A DNA stretch of 64,000 nucleotides from Streptomyces sp. RerS4. Its GTDB lineage: Bacteria; Actinomycetota; Actinomycetes; Streptomycetales; Streptomycetaceae. Location of the stretch: assembly GCF_023515955.1 (NCBI RefSeq), contig NZ_CP097322.1, positions 1,240,001 through 1,304,000 of the forward strand, given 5' to 3'. Below the pieces are notes generated by a model. It was not told where the DNA came from, made no database searches, and worked only from the letters and a program-made list of their open reading frames with translations. The position numbers were made by a program, and so were the translations under genes. Positions 52,371 to 61,336 of the stretch are shown here, in pieces (the first letter of the stretch is position 1; the number at the start of each line of letters is the position of its first letter).

Positions 52371-53681
52371 GTGAGCACTCCCCCCACCCTCCCGTCCTCC
52401 GGCACACGTCTCCGCCGACCCGCCTGGGCCGGCCGCAACTACACGCTGCTGACGGGCGCCGCCGTGATCACCCAACTCGGCAGCCACGGCGCGCTCATCG
52501 CCGCCGCCTTCGCCGTCCTCGACGCGGGCGGCAGCGGAGGGGACGTCGGGCTCGTCGCCGCCGCCCGTACGCTGCCCCTCGTCCTCTTCCTGCTCGTCGG
52601 CGGCGCGCTCGCCGACCGATTGCCGCGCCACCACGTGATGGTCGCGGCCAACGCGCTCAACTGCGTCTCCCAGGCCGTCTTCGCCGTCCTCGTCCTGACC
52701 GGCGACCCACAGCTGTGGCAGATGATGCTGCTCACCGCGCTCTGCGGCACCGGTACCGCCTTCTTCAGCCCGGCCGCCGAGGGCATGCTCCTCTCCAGCG
52801 TCTCGGGCGAGCACGCGAACCGTGCCTTCGCCCTCTTCCGGATGTCCATGAGCGGCGCCGGTGTCGGCGGCGCCGCGCTCGGCGGCGCGATGATCGCCGC
52901 GATGGGGCCGGGCTGGGTCCTGGCCGTGGACGCGCTGGCCTTCGCCGTCGCCGGCGGCCTGCGCGCCTTCCTGAGGGTCGACGAGGTCCCCGACCGGGCC
53001 CCCGGCGGCGGTCTGCTGGCCGACCTGCGCGAGGGCTGGGTGGAGTTCCGCAGTCGCCCCTGGCTGTGGAGCATCGTCCTGCAGTTCTCCGTGGTCGTCG
53101 CCGTGGTCGGCGCGGCCGAGGCCGTGTACGGGCCGCTCGTGGCCCGCGAGCACCTCGGCGGGCCCGCCCCCTGGGGGGTGGCGCTCGCCTTCTTCGGGGT
53201 GGGCACCATCCTCGGGGCGGTGCTGATGATGGTGTGGAAACCGCGCCGCCTGCTGCTGGTCGGCACCCTGTGCGTCTTCCCGCTGGCCCTGCCGTCGGCG
53301 GCGCTGGCGGTACCGCTGCCCGTGTGGGGGCTGTGCGCGGTGATGTTCGTCAGCGGCGCCGCCGTCGAGGTCTTCGGCGTCAACTGGATGAGCACGATGC
53401 ACCAGGAGATCCCCGAGGACAAGTTCTCCCGGGTCTCCGCCTACGACTGGTTCGGCTCGGTGTCCATGCTGCCGGTGGCCACGGCGCTGGCCGGCCCGGC
53501 CGAGGCCGCCTTCGGCCGCTCCCAGGCCCTGTGGGGCTGCGCGGCGCTCGTGGTGCTCGGCACCGCCGCGGTGCTGTTCGTCCCGGACGTACGCCGCATG
53601 GCCCGCAAGCCCCCCGCCCCGGTGACCGGCTCCCCGAAGCCCGCGCCCGTCGACACCCCCCAGCCCCTCACCCCAGGCTGA
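52371..53681 (+). CDS. MFS transporter
   Basis: A 436-residue major-facilitator protein with about 11-12 hydrophobic helices. The loop after helix 2 (FLLVGGALADRLPRHHVMVA) shows the conserved G-X3-D-R-x-x-R type motif A. The closest type is the macrolide-efflux-like (MefA/Bcr) MFS group of actinobacteria. GTG 52371 was chosen because it is adjacent to a -10 box and starts the typical charged N-terminus. The C-terminus is a Pro-rich tail. It overlaps the convergent spermidine-synthase-like gene by 14 bp. Confidence 0.88.
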   Translation: MSTPPTLPSSGTRLRRPAWAGRNYTLLTGAAVITQLGSHGALIAAAFAVLDAGGSGGDVGLVAAARTLPLVLFLLVGGALADRLPRHHVMVAANALNCVSQAVFAVLVLTGDPQLWQMMLLTALCGTGTAFFSPAAEGMLLSSVSGEHANRAFALFRMSMSGAGVGGAALGGAMIAAMGPGWVLAVDALAFAVAGGLRAFLRVDEVPDRAPGGGLLADLREGWVEFRSRPWLWSIVLQFSVVVAVVGAAEAVYGPLVAREHLGGPAPWGVALAFFGVGTILGAVLMMVWKPRRLLLVGTLCVFPLALPSAALAVPLPVWGLCAVMFVSGAAVEVFGVNWMSTMHQEIPEDKFSRVSAYDWFGSVSMLPVATALAGPAEAAFGRSQALWGCAALVVLGTAAVLFVPDVRRMARKPPAPVTGSPKPAPVDTPQPLTPG

Positions 53682-54516
53682 ACGCCCCCTGGGGCGGCTG
53701 CGGCGAGGGCACCGCTTCGGCGTCCGTCACCGGCCGGGCCCCGCGCGTGAAGCGGGCCAGCGCCTCCCCCGACTCCACCCGGGCCGGGAACGCGTCGGCG
53801 GCGCACCGCCGGGCCAGCGCGGCCAGCGGCAGCGGCGCGTCCGAGGCCAGCAGCACCGCGTTGCCGAAGCGGCGCCCGCGCAGCACCCCGGGCTCGGCGA
53901 TCAGCGCCAGCTCCGCGAAGGCGGCGCCGAAGTTGGCCAGCTGTGCCTTCAGGAAGCCGAACGGCGCCCCGTCGGCCAGGTTCGCCGCGTACAGCCCGCC
54001 GGGCCGCAGCACCCGCGCGGCCTGGCGCGCGTACTCGACGGAGGTCAGCTGCGCCGGCACCCGCGAGCCCCCGAACACGTCGGCGACCAGTACGTCGGCG
54101 CCGGCCGGCGGGGCCGCCTCCAGCCAGGCGCGGGCGTCGGCGGCGCACACGGTCACGTCGGCCCCGGCCGGCAGCGGCAGGTGCTCCGCCACCAGTTCCA
54201 CCAGCGGCGCGTCGAACTCCACCACCGTCTGGCGCGAGCCCGGCCGGGTCGCCGCCGCGTAGCGCGGCAGGGTCAGCGCGCCACCGCCCAGGTGCAGCAG
54301 GTCCAGGGCGGTGCCCGGCTCCGCCGCGCTGTCGAGGACGTGCGCGAGGCGGCGTGCGTACTCGAACTCCAGGTGCTCCGGCTCGTCGAGGTCCACGTAG
54401 GACTGCGGGGCCCCGTCGACGGTCAGCAGCCAGGCCCGCTCCCGGTCCACGTCCGGCATCAGCTTGGCGGTGCCCTGGTCCACGTCCCGGATCACCGGGA
54501 TCTGTTCGTCGCTCAC
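53668..54516 (-). CDS. Spermidine synthase-like methyltransferase-fold protein
   Basis: A 282-residue protein with the polyamine-synthase Rossmann domain: LLHLGGGALTLPRYAA (motif I), VVEFDAPLVELV (acid), VCAADARAWLEAAP and DVLVADVFGGSRVPAQLTSVE. In true spermidine synthases the conserved Asp pair would read D-x-x-D near the VADVF site; here VADVFGG has one Asp, so the substrate may differ. It has no added membrane half. ATG 54516. Streptomycetes carry several of these of unknown role. Confidence 0.82.
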   Translation of the reverse strand: MSDEQIPVIRDVDQGTAKLMPDVDRERAWLLTVDGAPQSYVDLDEPEHLEFEYARRLAHVLDSAAEPGTALDLLHLGGGALTLPRYAAATRPGSRQTVVEFDAPLVELVAEHLPLPAGADVTVCAADARAWLEAAPPAGADVLVADVFGGSRVPAQLTSVEYARQAARVLRPGGLYAANLADGAPFGFLKAQLANFGAAFAELALIAEPGVLRGRRFGNAVLLASDAPLPLAALARRCAADAFPARVESGEALARFTRGARPVTDAEAVPSPQPPQGAFSLG

Positions 54517-54550
54517 CCCACCATTGTCAGGCCGGTGCGTGGTCAGGCGG

Positions 54551-55396
54551 TCAGCCCGACCAGACGGCCGTCGCCTCGGCCACGTGCGCGGCGGCCTGCG
54601 CCAGCCCCGCCCGTGCCGCGGGGGCCCGCCGGGCCGGGTCGAGGATGTTGCGCCCGAAGGCCTTGCGGGCCTCCGGCGACGGGGTGATCAGCAGCACCCG
54701 CGCCCCCTCGGCCCGCAGCCGTTCGGCCTCGGACGCCGGCGAGGGCAGCTTGGCGGCGCCCATGGCCATCGGGGCGACGATCACCACGCGCCGGTATCCG
54801 GCGGCGAGGTCGGCGTTGGCCCCGGAGCGGACGCCGCCGTCGATGTACCGGCGGCCGTCGACGGTCACCGGCGGCCACACCCCGGGCACGGCGCAGCTCG
54901 CCGCGACGGCGTCCACCAGCCCGGCGGCGCCGTCCCGTTCGAAGGCGGCCAGTTCGCCGGTCAGCGCGTCGACGGCGGTGACGACGAGCCGCCGCTCGGG
55001 CCACTCGTCCGAGAGCAGCCGGGCCGCCAGGATCGCGCGCCGCTCCGCCTCCGGTGCGGTGTCGGCGGCCAGCGCGAAGGCGCCGACCCGCCGCCGGTAG
55101 GCGATGGCGTCGCGGGAGCGGAGCATCGCCATGGCGTACCTGGCGAAGACGCCCGCGCCCAGGCGGGCCGCGACCTCCCCCGTGGCGTCGGCGAGCTGGC
55201 GTTCGTACAGCTCGCGCGGGGTGAGCAGCCCGGAGGCGAGCTGGGCGCCGATGACGGAGCCCGCGGAGGTGCCGACGACGAGGTCGGCGGTGGTCACATC
55301 GACGCCCGCCTCGGCGAGCCCGTACAGGATCCCGGCCTCCCAGCCGACTCCGGTCAGTCCTCCGCCGCCGAGTACCAGTGCCGTCTCGCCGCCCAT
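54551..55396 (-). CDS. Patatin-like phospholipase
   Basis: A 281-residue lipid acyl hydrolase. The oxyanion motif GGGGLTGVGWEAG, the nucleophile elbow GTSAGS with catalytic Ser and the catalytic Asp in YIDGGVRSGANAD form the Ser-Asp dyad of the RssA/patatin family. No signal peptide is seen, so it should act on inner-membrane lipids or cytosolic esters. ATG 55396. It lies 34 bp upstream of the spermidine-synthase-like gene on the same strand and may be co-transcribed. Confidence 0.92.
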   Translation of the reverse strand: MGGETALVLGGGGLTGVGWEAGILYGLAEAGVDVTTADLVVGTSAGSVIGAQLASGLLTPRELYERQLADATGEVAARLGAGVFARYAMAMLRSRDAIAYRRRVGAFALAADTAPEAERRAILAARLLSDEWPERRLVVTAVDALTGELAAFERDGAAGLVDAVAASCAVPGVWPPVTVDGRRYIDGGVRSGANADLAAGYRRVVIVAPMAMGAAKLPSPASEAERLRAEGARVLLITPSPEARKAFGRNILDPARRAPAARAGLAQAAAHVAEATAVWSG

Positions 55397-55656
55397 CGTC
55401 CCCGCCCCCCCTCGTGCACGCCCGTGTGGTGACGGCAGTCTGACGCAGCCCTCCCGCCGTCACCACACCGGCCCCGCTCCGGCACTGCGACAGCGGCACC
55501 GCGGCCTCTTGGGCGGCCTTGCCCGCCGTGTTGTTCGTCACGGTCCGCCGGCCCGCCACGCCCCGAGCGGCGGGAACCGACGTCGGCCACCGGGCGTTCC
55601 CCCGGGTGAGGCGCGGATTACGGCGGCGCTCCATATGTGTCGGTTAGTCTCCCGGG

Positions 55657-56373
55657 ATGTCCCTCCTCCTCGCGCCGTGGACCCGGCTGTCGCTCCTCGT
55701 CGTGCTGCTGGTCGCGGCCGGGGTGTGCGTGCTGTTCTACGAGCCCCAGCGGCTGCTGTCCGACGGCTGGCCGACGGGCCTGCCGGTCGGGGCGGCGGTG
55801 CTGCTGTTCGCGGGCGCGTACGGGCTGTGCACGGCCGCGTTCGTGCCGCGCCCGCTGCTCAACCTCGCGGCGGGCGCGCTGTTCGGCTCGCAGTTGGGGG
55901 TGCCGGCGGCGGTCGGCGGTACCGTCGTGGGCGCGGCGATCGCCTTCGGCCTGGGGCGCGGCATGGGCCAGGAGGCCCTGCGTCCGTATCTGCGCGGGCG
56001 CTGGCTGACGGCGGCGGACTCCCAGCTCAGCCGGCACGGATTCCGCTCCGTGCTCGCCGTGCGGATCTTCCCCGGGGTTCCGTTCGCGGCGGCCAACTAC
56101 CTGGCGTCGGTCTCCCGTTGCGGCTGGCTGCCCTTCCTGTCGGCGACGGCGCTGGGCACGGTCCCGAACACCGCCGCCTACGTGATCGCGGGCGCGAGCG
56201 CGTCCTCCCCCGGATCGCCCGCGTTCCTGGCCTCGTTCGGCTTCATCGCCGTCTCCGGGGCGGTCGCGGCGGCCGTCGCCTGGCGCAGGCGGCACCGTCT
56301 GGCACCGGCCCCCGCGGGCCCGTCGGACGGCATGCACCCCCCTGTGGTCACGGTCGCTCCGCACGGGCCCTAG
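55657..56373 (+). CDS. TVP38/TMEM64-type (VTT domain) membrane protein
   Basis: A 238-residue membrane protein of the VTT/SNARE-associated superfamily, distant kin of DedA. It shows five to six helices with the conserved FGSQLGVPAAVGGTVVGAAIAF glycine-rich loop and RIFPGVPFAAANYLASVSR (Arg and Pro in re-entrant loop). It probably flips or scrambles lipids. ATG 55657. It is immediately followed (48 bp) by uppP, also a lipid-carrier protein, which makes a shared transcript likely. Confidence 0.87.
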   Translation: MSLLLAPWTRLSLLVVLLVAAGVCVLFYEPQRLLSDGWPTGLPVGAAVLLFAGAYGLCTAAFVPRPLLNLAAGALFGSQLGVPAAVGGTVVGAAIAFGLGRGMGQEALRPYLRGRWLTAADSQLSRHGFRSVLAVRIFPGVPFAAANYLASVSRCGWLPFLSATALGTVPNTAAYVIAGASASSPGSPAFLASFGFIAVSGAVAAAVAWRRRHRLAPAPAGPSDGMHPPVVTVAPHGP

Positions 56374-56421
56374 CATCGGGGGCGAACTGCCCGACGATCA
56401 CAAGGACGAGCGCACCCCGAC

Positions 56422-57300
56422 ATGAGCTGGTTCGAATCCCTAATCCTCGGTCTCGTCCAGGGGCTTACGGAGTTCCTCCCGATCTCCTCCAGTGCCCACC
56501 TGCGCCTGACCGCGGCGTTCGCCGGCTGGCACGACCCCGGAGCGGCCTTCACGGCCATCACGCAGATCGGCACCGAGGCCGCCGTCCTCATCTACTTCCG
56601 CAAGGACATCGCGCGGATCGTCTCCGCCTGGTTCCGCTCGCTGTTCAACAAGTCGCTGCGCTCGGACCACGACGCCCAGATGGGCTGGCTGGTGATCGTC
56701 GGCTCGATCCCGATCGGTGTCCTGGGCTTCACGCTGAAGGATCAGATCGTGGGTCCGGCCCGGGACCTGCGGCTGACGGCGACCATGCTGATCGTGATGG
56801 GTGTGGTCCTCGGTTTCGCCGACTGGCTGGCCTCGCGCGACGAGGAGGGCGGCCGGCACCGGGTGGTGAAGCAGCGCAAGACGCTCAAGGAGCTGGGCGT
56901 CAAGGACGGTCTGATCTTCGGTGCCTGCCAGGCGATGGCCCTGATCCCGGGCGTCTCGCGGTCCGGGGCGACGATCTCCGGTGGTCTGCTGCTCGGCTTC
57001 ACCCGTGAGGCGGCGGCCCGTTACTCCTTCCTCCTGGCCATCCCGGCGGTGCTCGCCTCGGGCGCCTTCGAGATCAAGGACGTGATCGAGACCCCGGGGC
57101 ACATCACCTGGGGGCCGACGATCTTCGCGACGGTCATCGCCTTCCTCGTCGGCTACGCCGTCATCGCCTGGTTCATGAAGTTCATCTCGAACAAGAGCTT
57201 CATGCCGTTCGTGATCTACCGCATCCTGCTGGGCATCGCCCTGTTCGTGCTGATCGGCATGGGCGTCCTCAGCCCCCACGCCGGCGAGTCCGGCTCCTAG
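56422..57300 (+). CDS. uppP: Undecaprenyl-diphosphatase
   Basis: Recycles the lipid carrier of peptidoglycan synthesis by removing one phosphate from undecaprenyl diphosphate on the outer face of the membrane; confers bacitracin resistance when overexpressed. The 292-residue protein has both catalytic regions: GLVQGLTEFLPISSSAHL near the N-terminus and PGVSRSGATISGGLLLGF in the second half. ATG 56422. It is followed by a strong hairpin. Confidence 0.95.
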   Translation: MSWFESLILGLVQGLTEFLPISSSAHLRLTAAFAGWHDPGAAFTAITQIGTEAAVLIYFRKDIARIVSAWFRSLFNKSLRSDHDAQMGWLVIVGSIPIGVLGFTLKDQIVGPARDLRLTATMLIVMGVVLGFADWLASRDEEGGRHRVVKQRKTLKELGVKDGLIFGACQAMALIPGVSRSGATISGGLLLGFTREAAARYSFLLAIPAVLASGAFEIKDVIETPGHITWGPTIFATVIAFLVGYAVIAWFMKFISNKSFMPFVIYRILLGIALFVLIGMGVLSPHAGESGS

Positions 57301-57367
57301 TACGCGACGCGGGCGACGTGGGCGAGGTAGGCCACGCAGGGCCCTTCCCTCACCGTTTCGCGTGAAC

Positions 57368-57403
57368 AGGAGGCCGTCCGGGAACGTTCCCGGGCGGCCT
57401 CCT
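57368..57403 (+). terminator. Strong terminator after uppP
   Basis: Two 17-base arms (57368-57384 and 57387-57403, beginning AGGAGGCC) pair with a single G-T mismatch around a 2-base central CG, so the true loop is a few bases. It lies 68 bp after uppP. No T-tract follows. Confidence 0.75.
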
Positions 57404-57448
57404 CGTCGTTGTGTCAGAGGTACGGCACGACAGCAGGGGGTGTCCCAC

Positions 57449-57625
57449 ATGAGCCGCGTGGTACTGGAGCGTTTCCCCGCCGGAGGTCCGAGGGGAAGCC
57501 GGCCCGCCGAGGAGTACGCCGCGCAGCGCCTGAGCGAGGGCGTTGCGGCGGAGGTGGTGATGGACCTGGCCAGTGACGCGTTCCTGGTCGTGGTCAGACA
57601 GCGGGAGGTGCGTTCCGGACACTGA
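57449..57625 (+). CDS. Small hypothetical protein, 58 residues
   Basis: The product starts MSRVVLERFPAGGPRGSRP, has an amphipathic middle (AEEYAAQRLSEGVAAEVVMD) and ends in a beta-like ASDAFLVVVRQREVRSGH. A compact domain of beta-alpha-beta form is plausible. ATG 57449 follows AGGGGGTG. Similar small proteins occur in streptomycetes, but I cannot name a family or role. It lies between the uppP terminator and the SnoaL-like gene. Confidence 0.65.
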   Translation: MSRVVLERFPAGGPRGSRPAEEYAAQRLSEGVAAEVVMDLASDAFLVVVRQREVRSGH

Positions 57626-57694
57626 TCGCCCGCCCGGACGCCAGGTCTCCGCACGCCCCTTCACCTCGGGGCCCCGGGCCCCCACACTGGGCCG

Positions 57695-58183
57695 ATGACG
57701 CAGCGTGTGGATCTCGCGACGGTAATGGACCGGCTGGCCATCGACGAGCTGATCTCGGGATACGCGGCAGCCGTCGACGACGGGGACTGGGCTGCCTACC
57801 GCGCCCTGTTCACCCCCTCCGGGCGCGCCGACTACAGCGCGGCGGGCGGCGTCGCGGGGCCCGCCCGGGAGGTCGCCGACTGGCTCGCGACGGCCATGGA
57901 GCTGTTCCCCGTACGCCAGCACCTGATCGTCAACCGCCGGGTGCGGCTGGAGGACCGGGGCGGCTACCCGGGCGACGCGGCCGAGGTGTTGGCCGACTTC
58001 CTCAATCCGATGCGTCTGCGCGCCCCGGAGGACCGCCCGGAGGGCGGCCCGGCGGCCGAGCCGGCCACGACGCCCAACTTCGTGGCCGCGGGCCGCTACA
58101 CGTTCACGCTCGCCCGCACCCCCGACGGCTGGCGCCTGACCGGGGTCACCGTCCACGAGAAGTGGCGGCACCTGGCGCTCTGA
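57695..58183 (+). CDS. SnoaL-like (NTF2-fold) protein
   Basis: A 162-residue protein of the nuclear-transport-factor-2 fold with an N-terminal helix (AIDELISGYAAAVDDGDWAAY) and the cone of beta-strands (FVAAGRYTFTLARTPDGWRL). Members include SnoaL polyketide cyclases, limonene-epoxide hydrolase and small hydrolases; no signature of a single class is visible. ATG 57695. It precedes lnt by 44 bp on the same strand. Confidence 0.85.
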   Translation: MTQRVDLATVMDRLAIDELISGYAAAVDDGDWAAYRALFTPSGRADYSAAGGVAGPAREVADWLATAMELFPVRQHLIVNRRVRLEDRGGYPGDAAEVLADFLNPMRLRAPEDRPEGGPAAEPATTPNFVAAGRYTFTLARTPDGWRLTGVTVHEKWRHLAL

Positions 58184-58227
58184 GCGCCGCACCGGAACCG
58201 GTCCCACACTGGAAGCGGAGGCGCGTC

Positions 58228-59772
58228 ATGGGCACACGACGGACCCGGGGGTGGCGTGCGGCGGCCGCGACGGCCGCCGGGGCGCTGCCCTGCCTCGCCC
58301 TCCCCGCCCCCGGCCTGTGGTGGTTCGCCTACGTCGCCCTCGTGCCCTGGATGCTGCTGCTGCGCACCGCCCCCACCGCGCGGCGCGCGGCGCTGGAGGG
58401 CTGGCTCGGCGGAGCGGGCTTCATCGTGGCGGTGCACCACTGGCTGCTGCCGAGCCTGCACGTGTTCCTGATCCCGGTGGCCGCCCTGCTGGGGCTGCTG
58501 TGGATCCCGTTCGCGCTGTTGGTGCGGGAGCTGTTGGGCGGGATACCGACGGCGGGTCGGGCGGGGGCCGCGCTGACGTTGGTGCCGGCGGGGTGGCTGG
58601 TGTCGGAGCTGGCCCGGTCGTGGCAGGGGTTGGGCGGGCCGTGGGGGCTGCTGGGGGCCGGTCAGTGGGACGTGGCCCCCGCGCTGCGGGTGGCCTCGGT
58701 GGGCGGGGTGTGGCTGGTGAGCCTGCTGGTGGTGGCGGTGAACTGCGCGGTGGTGCTGCTGGTCGCGGTGCCGGGAGCGCGGGGCCCCGCCACGGCGGGA
58801 CTGGCGGGCTGTGCGGTGCTGGCGGGGGCGGTGTGGCTGTGGGCGCCGCGGCCCGAGGTGACGGGGGCGCTGCGGGTGGCCGTCGTACAGCCGGGGCCGG
58901 TGGCGGGGGCGGAGAGCACGGAGCGGCGCTTCGAGGTCGGTGAGCGGCTGACCCGGACGCTGGTGGGCAGCCGGCCGGACCTGGTGGTGTGGGGCGAGAG
59001 CAGTGTCGGCACGGACCTGGCGGCGCGGCCGGACCTGGCGCGCCGGCTGGCCGCCCTCGCCCGGGAGGTCGGGGCTCCGGTGCTGGTCAACGTGGACGCG
59101 CGCCGCTCGGACCAGCCGGGCATATACAAGAGTTCGGTGCTGGTCGGCCCCGAGGGCCCGACCGGTGACCGGTACGACAAGATGCGGCTGGTCCCCTTCG
59201 GGGAGTACGTGCCCGCCCGCGCGCTGATGGGCTGGGCCACCTCGGTGGGTCGGGCGGCGGACGAGGACCGGATGCGCGGCGCCGCCCCGGTGGTGATGGA
59301 CCTGCCCTACGGGCTGCGGGTGGGGCCGCTGGTGTGCTTCGAGTCCGCCTTCCCCGACATGAGCCGCCACCTGGTCCGGGCGGGCGCGGACATGCTCGTG
59401 GCCCAGTCGGCGACCTCCACCTTCCAGGACAGCTGGGCGCCGGCCCAGCACGCCTCGCTCGCCGCCCTGCGCGCCGCCGAGACGGGCCGTCCGGTGGTGC
59501 ACGCCACCCTGACCGGCGTCAGCACCGTGTTCGGCCCGTCGGGCGAGCGGATCGGTGCGGCGCTGCCCACCTCGGCGAGTACGGCCGCCGTCTACGAGGT
59601 GCCCGGGGCCCGCGGTACCACCGTGTTCGCACGCTTCGGGAACTGGCCGGCGGGGGCCGCCCTGACCGCGCTCGTCCTGTACGGCGCGGCCCGGGGCGTG
59701 CGGACGGTCAGGGTCGCGGCGAGGCCTGCTCCAGGGCCGTCAGCACCACCCGCTCGCACAGCTCGTGGGTGA
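58228..59772 (+). CDS. lnt: Apolipoprotein N-acyltransferase
   Basis: Adds the third acyl chain to the N-terminal Cys of lipoproteins. The 514-residue membrane protein has six to seven helices and a nitrilase-type periplasmic domain. The catalytic triad is present: Glu in WGESSVG, Lys in YDKMRLVPFGEYVP and Cys in LVCFESAFPD. Actinomycetes, though Gram-positive, carry Lnt and triacylate lipoproteins. ATG 58228 follows GGAAGCGGAGG. Its last 65 bp overlap, antisense, the oxidoreductase gene downstream. Confidence 0.92.
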   Translation: MGTRRTRGWRAAAATAAGALPCLALPAPGLWWFAYVALVPWMLLLRTAPTARRAALEGWLGGAGFIVAVHHWLLPSLHVFLIPVAALLGLLWIPFALLVRELLGGIPTAGRAGAALTLVPAGWLVSELARSWQGLGGPWGLLGAGQWDVAPALRVASVGGVWLVSLLVVAVNCAVVLLVAVPGARGPATAGLAGCAVLAGAVWLWAPRPEVTGALRVAVVQPGPVAGAESTERRFEVGERLTRTLVGSRPDLVVWGESSVGTDLAARPDLARRLAALAREVGAPVLVNVDARRSDQPGIYKSSVLVGPEGPTGDRYDKMRLVPFGEYVPARALMGWATSVGRAADEDRMRGAAPVVMDLPYGLRVGPLVCFESAFPDMSRHLVRAGADMLVAQSATSTFQDSWAPAQHASLAALRAAETGRPVVHATLTGVSTVFGPSGERIGAALPTSASTAAVYEVPGARGTTVFARFGNWPAGAALTALVLYGAARGVRTVRVAARPAPGPSAPPARTARG

Positions 59773-60622
59773 GGAGCGCGTCCCGGGCGCTGAGCGTCGT
59801 ACCGGCTTCGACGGCCTCCAGGAAGGTGTCGACGACCTGCTCGATGCCGCGCTGGCGGGCGACCGACACCCAGTCCCCGCGCCGCCGTACGGTCGGCTGG
59901 CCCCGGTGGTCGATGACCTCGGCGAGGTTGACGACCTGCCGCTTGGCGTCCTGCCCCGAGACCTCCAGGATCTCCTCGCTGGAGCCCGACAGGCGGTTCA
60001 TGACGCCGAGCGCGGTGAAGCCCTCCCCGGACATCTGGAGCACCACCTGATGCATCAATCCCTCGCGCACCACGGCCCGGACGTCGATGTGGTCCGCTTC
60101 GCCGGGCAGCAGGAAGCGCAGGGTGTCGACGACGTGGATGAAGTCGTCGAGGACCAGGGTGCGCGGGTCCTCGGGCAGCCCGACCCGGTTCTTCTGCAGG
60201 ATGATCAGCTCGCGCGGGTGCTCGACGCACTGCGCGTAGCCGGGCGCGTGGCGGCGGTTGAAGCCCACGCAGAGGGAGACCCCGCGCTCCTCGGCCAGCT
60301 CCACCAAGCGCCGGGAGTCGGCGAGTTCGTAGGCCAGCGGCTTGTCCACGTACGTCGCCACGCCCGCCTCCACCAGCCGCTCCACGATCTCCGGGTGGGC
60401 GGTGGTCGGGGCGTGCACGAAGGCGGCGTCGAGGCCCTGGTCGAGCAGCGCGTCGAGCGAGGCGTGCAGGCGCTCGGCCGGGATGTGGTGGCGGGCTCCG
60501 ATCCGCTCCAGGGTGGCGGGAGTACGGGTCTGCAGGTGCAGTTCGACTCCGGGGCGGGTGGTGAGGACGGGCAGGTACGCCTTCTGCGCGATGTCGCCGA
60601 GTCCGATGACGCCGACCTTCAC
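59708..60622 (-). CDS. Gfo/Idh/MocA-family oxidoreductase
   Basis: A 304-residue NAD(P)-dependent dehydrogenase: Rossmann motif VGVIGLGDIAQKAYLP at the N-terminus, the YVDKPLAYELADSRRL block with the catalytic Lys, and a C-terminal alpha/beta domain (LDDFIHVVDTLRFL). It acts on a sugar, inositol or related alcohol that cannot be named. ATG 60622 lies 82 bp from the divergent DinB gene. Its 3' end overlaps lnt by 65 bp. Confidence 0.9.
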   Translation of the reverse strand: MKVGVIGLGDIAQKAYLPVLTTRPGVELHLQTRTPATLERIGARHHIPAERLHASLDALLDQGLDAAFVHAPTTAHPEIVERLVEAGVATYVDKPLAYELADSRRLVELAEERGVSLCVGFNRRHAPGYAQCVEHPRELIILQKNRVGLPEDPRTLVLDDFIHVVDTLRFLLPGEADHIDVRAVVREGLMHQVVLQMSGEGFTALGVMNRLSGSSEEILEVSGQDAKRQVVNLAEVIDHRGQPTVRRRGDWVSVARQRGIEQVVDTFLEAVEAGTTLSARDALLTHELCERVVLTALEQASPRP

Positions 60623-60704
60623 CGGGAACCTCCTGGTCTGTGCCGAGTGGGTCCCCGCAGCTTAATCCCTGGTGGGAGGCGTCCCGTTCGATCAGGATGG
60701 AGCC

Positions 60705-61226
60705 ATGACCTCTGATGGATCACACCGCCCCGAACCCTCCACGACCGCCGGCGAACGGGAGATGCTGGACGGCTGGCTGGACTACCACCGTTCGACCCTG
60801 GCCTGGAAGTGCGAGGGGCTCACGGACGAGCAGGTGCGGCTGACGTCGCTCAAGCCCTCGGGACTGAGCCTGTTGGGGCTCGTACGGCACATGGCGGAGG
60901 TGGAGCGGTACTGGTTCCGGGAGATCACCCTCGGCGAGGACCTGCCGGAGCTGTACAGCTCCCGGGAGAACGTGGACGGGGACTTCGAGTTCACGGACGC
61001 GGACACCTGGGCCGACGCCCGGCGGGTGTGGGAGACCGAGGTGGAGCTGGCGCGGCAGGCCGTCGCGGGCCGCTCCCTCGACAGCGTGTCGGACGCCGCG
61101 AGCCACCACCGGGGCGAGGTGTTCAACCTCCGCTGGGTCTACACCCACATGATCGAGGAGTACGCGCGCCACAACGGCCACGCCGACCTGCTGCGCGAGC
61201 ACGTCGACGGCGTCACGGGCGAGTGA
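60705..61226 (+). CDS. DinB/DUF664 family protein (mycothiol-dependent type)
   Basis: A 173-residue four-helix-bundle protein of the DinB/YfiT superfamily. Three His/acidic sites (GLVRHMAEVERYW, WVYTHMIEEYARHNGHADLLRE) give the divalent-metal pocket typical of mycothiol S-transferases and relatives found only in actinobacteria. ATG 60705 is the preferred start, with AGGATGGAG upstream; a longer opening exists. Substrate unknown, probably an electrophile detoxified with mycothiol. Confidence 0.87.
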   Translation: MTSDGSHRPEPSTTAGEREMLDGWLDYHRSTLAWKCEGLTDEQVRLTSLKPSGLSLLGLVRHMAEVERYWFREITLGEDLPELYSSRENVDGDFEFTDADTWADARRVWETEVELARQAVAGRSLDSVSDAASHHRGEVFNLRWVYTHMIEEYARHNGHADLLREHVDGVTGE

Positions 61227-61336
61227 CGTGAGGGGAGGGGCGGTGTCCGCCGGACATCCCCCTCCCGTCACCCGTGCGGGGTGAATATGGGCTCCGGGTT
61301 TTCCCAACGGGGATCTCGCCCAGCAGAGTTGCGCGG

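Noticed and set aside
56422..56450. GGTTCGAATCC resembling a tRNA T-loop
   Set aside because: It lies in the conserved start of uppP (MSWFESLILG), and no cloverleaf can be drawn around it.
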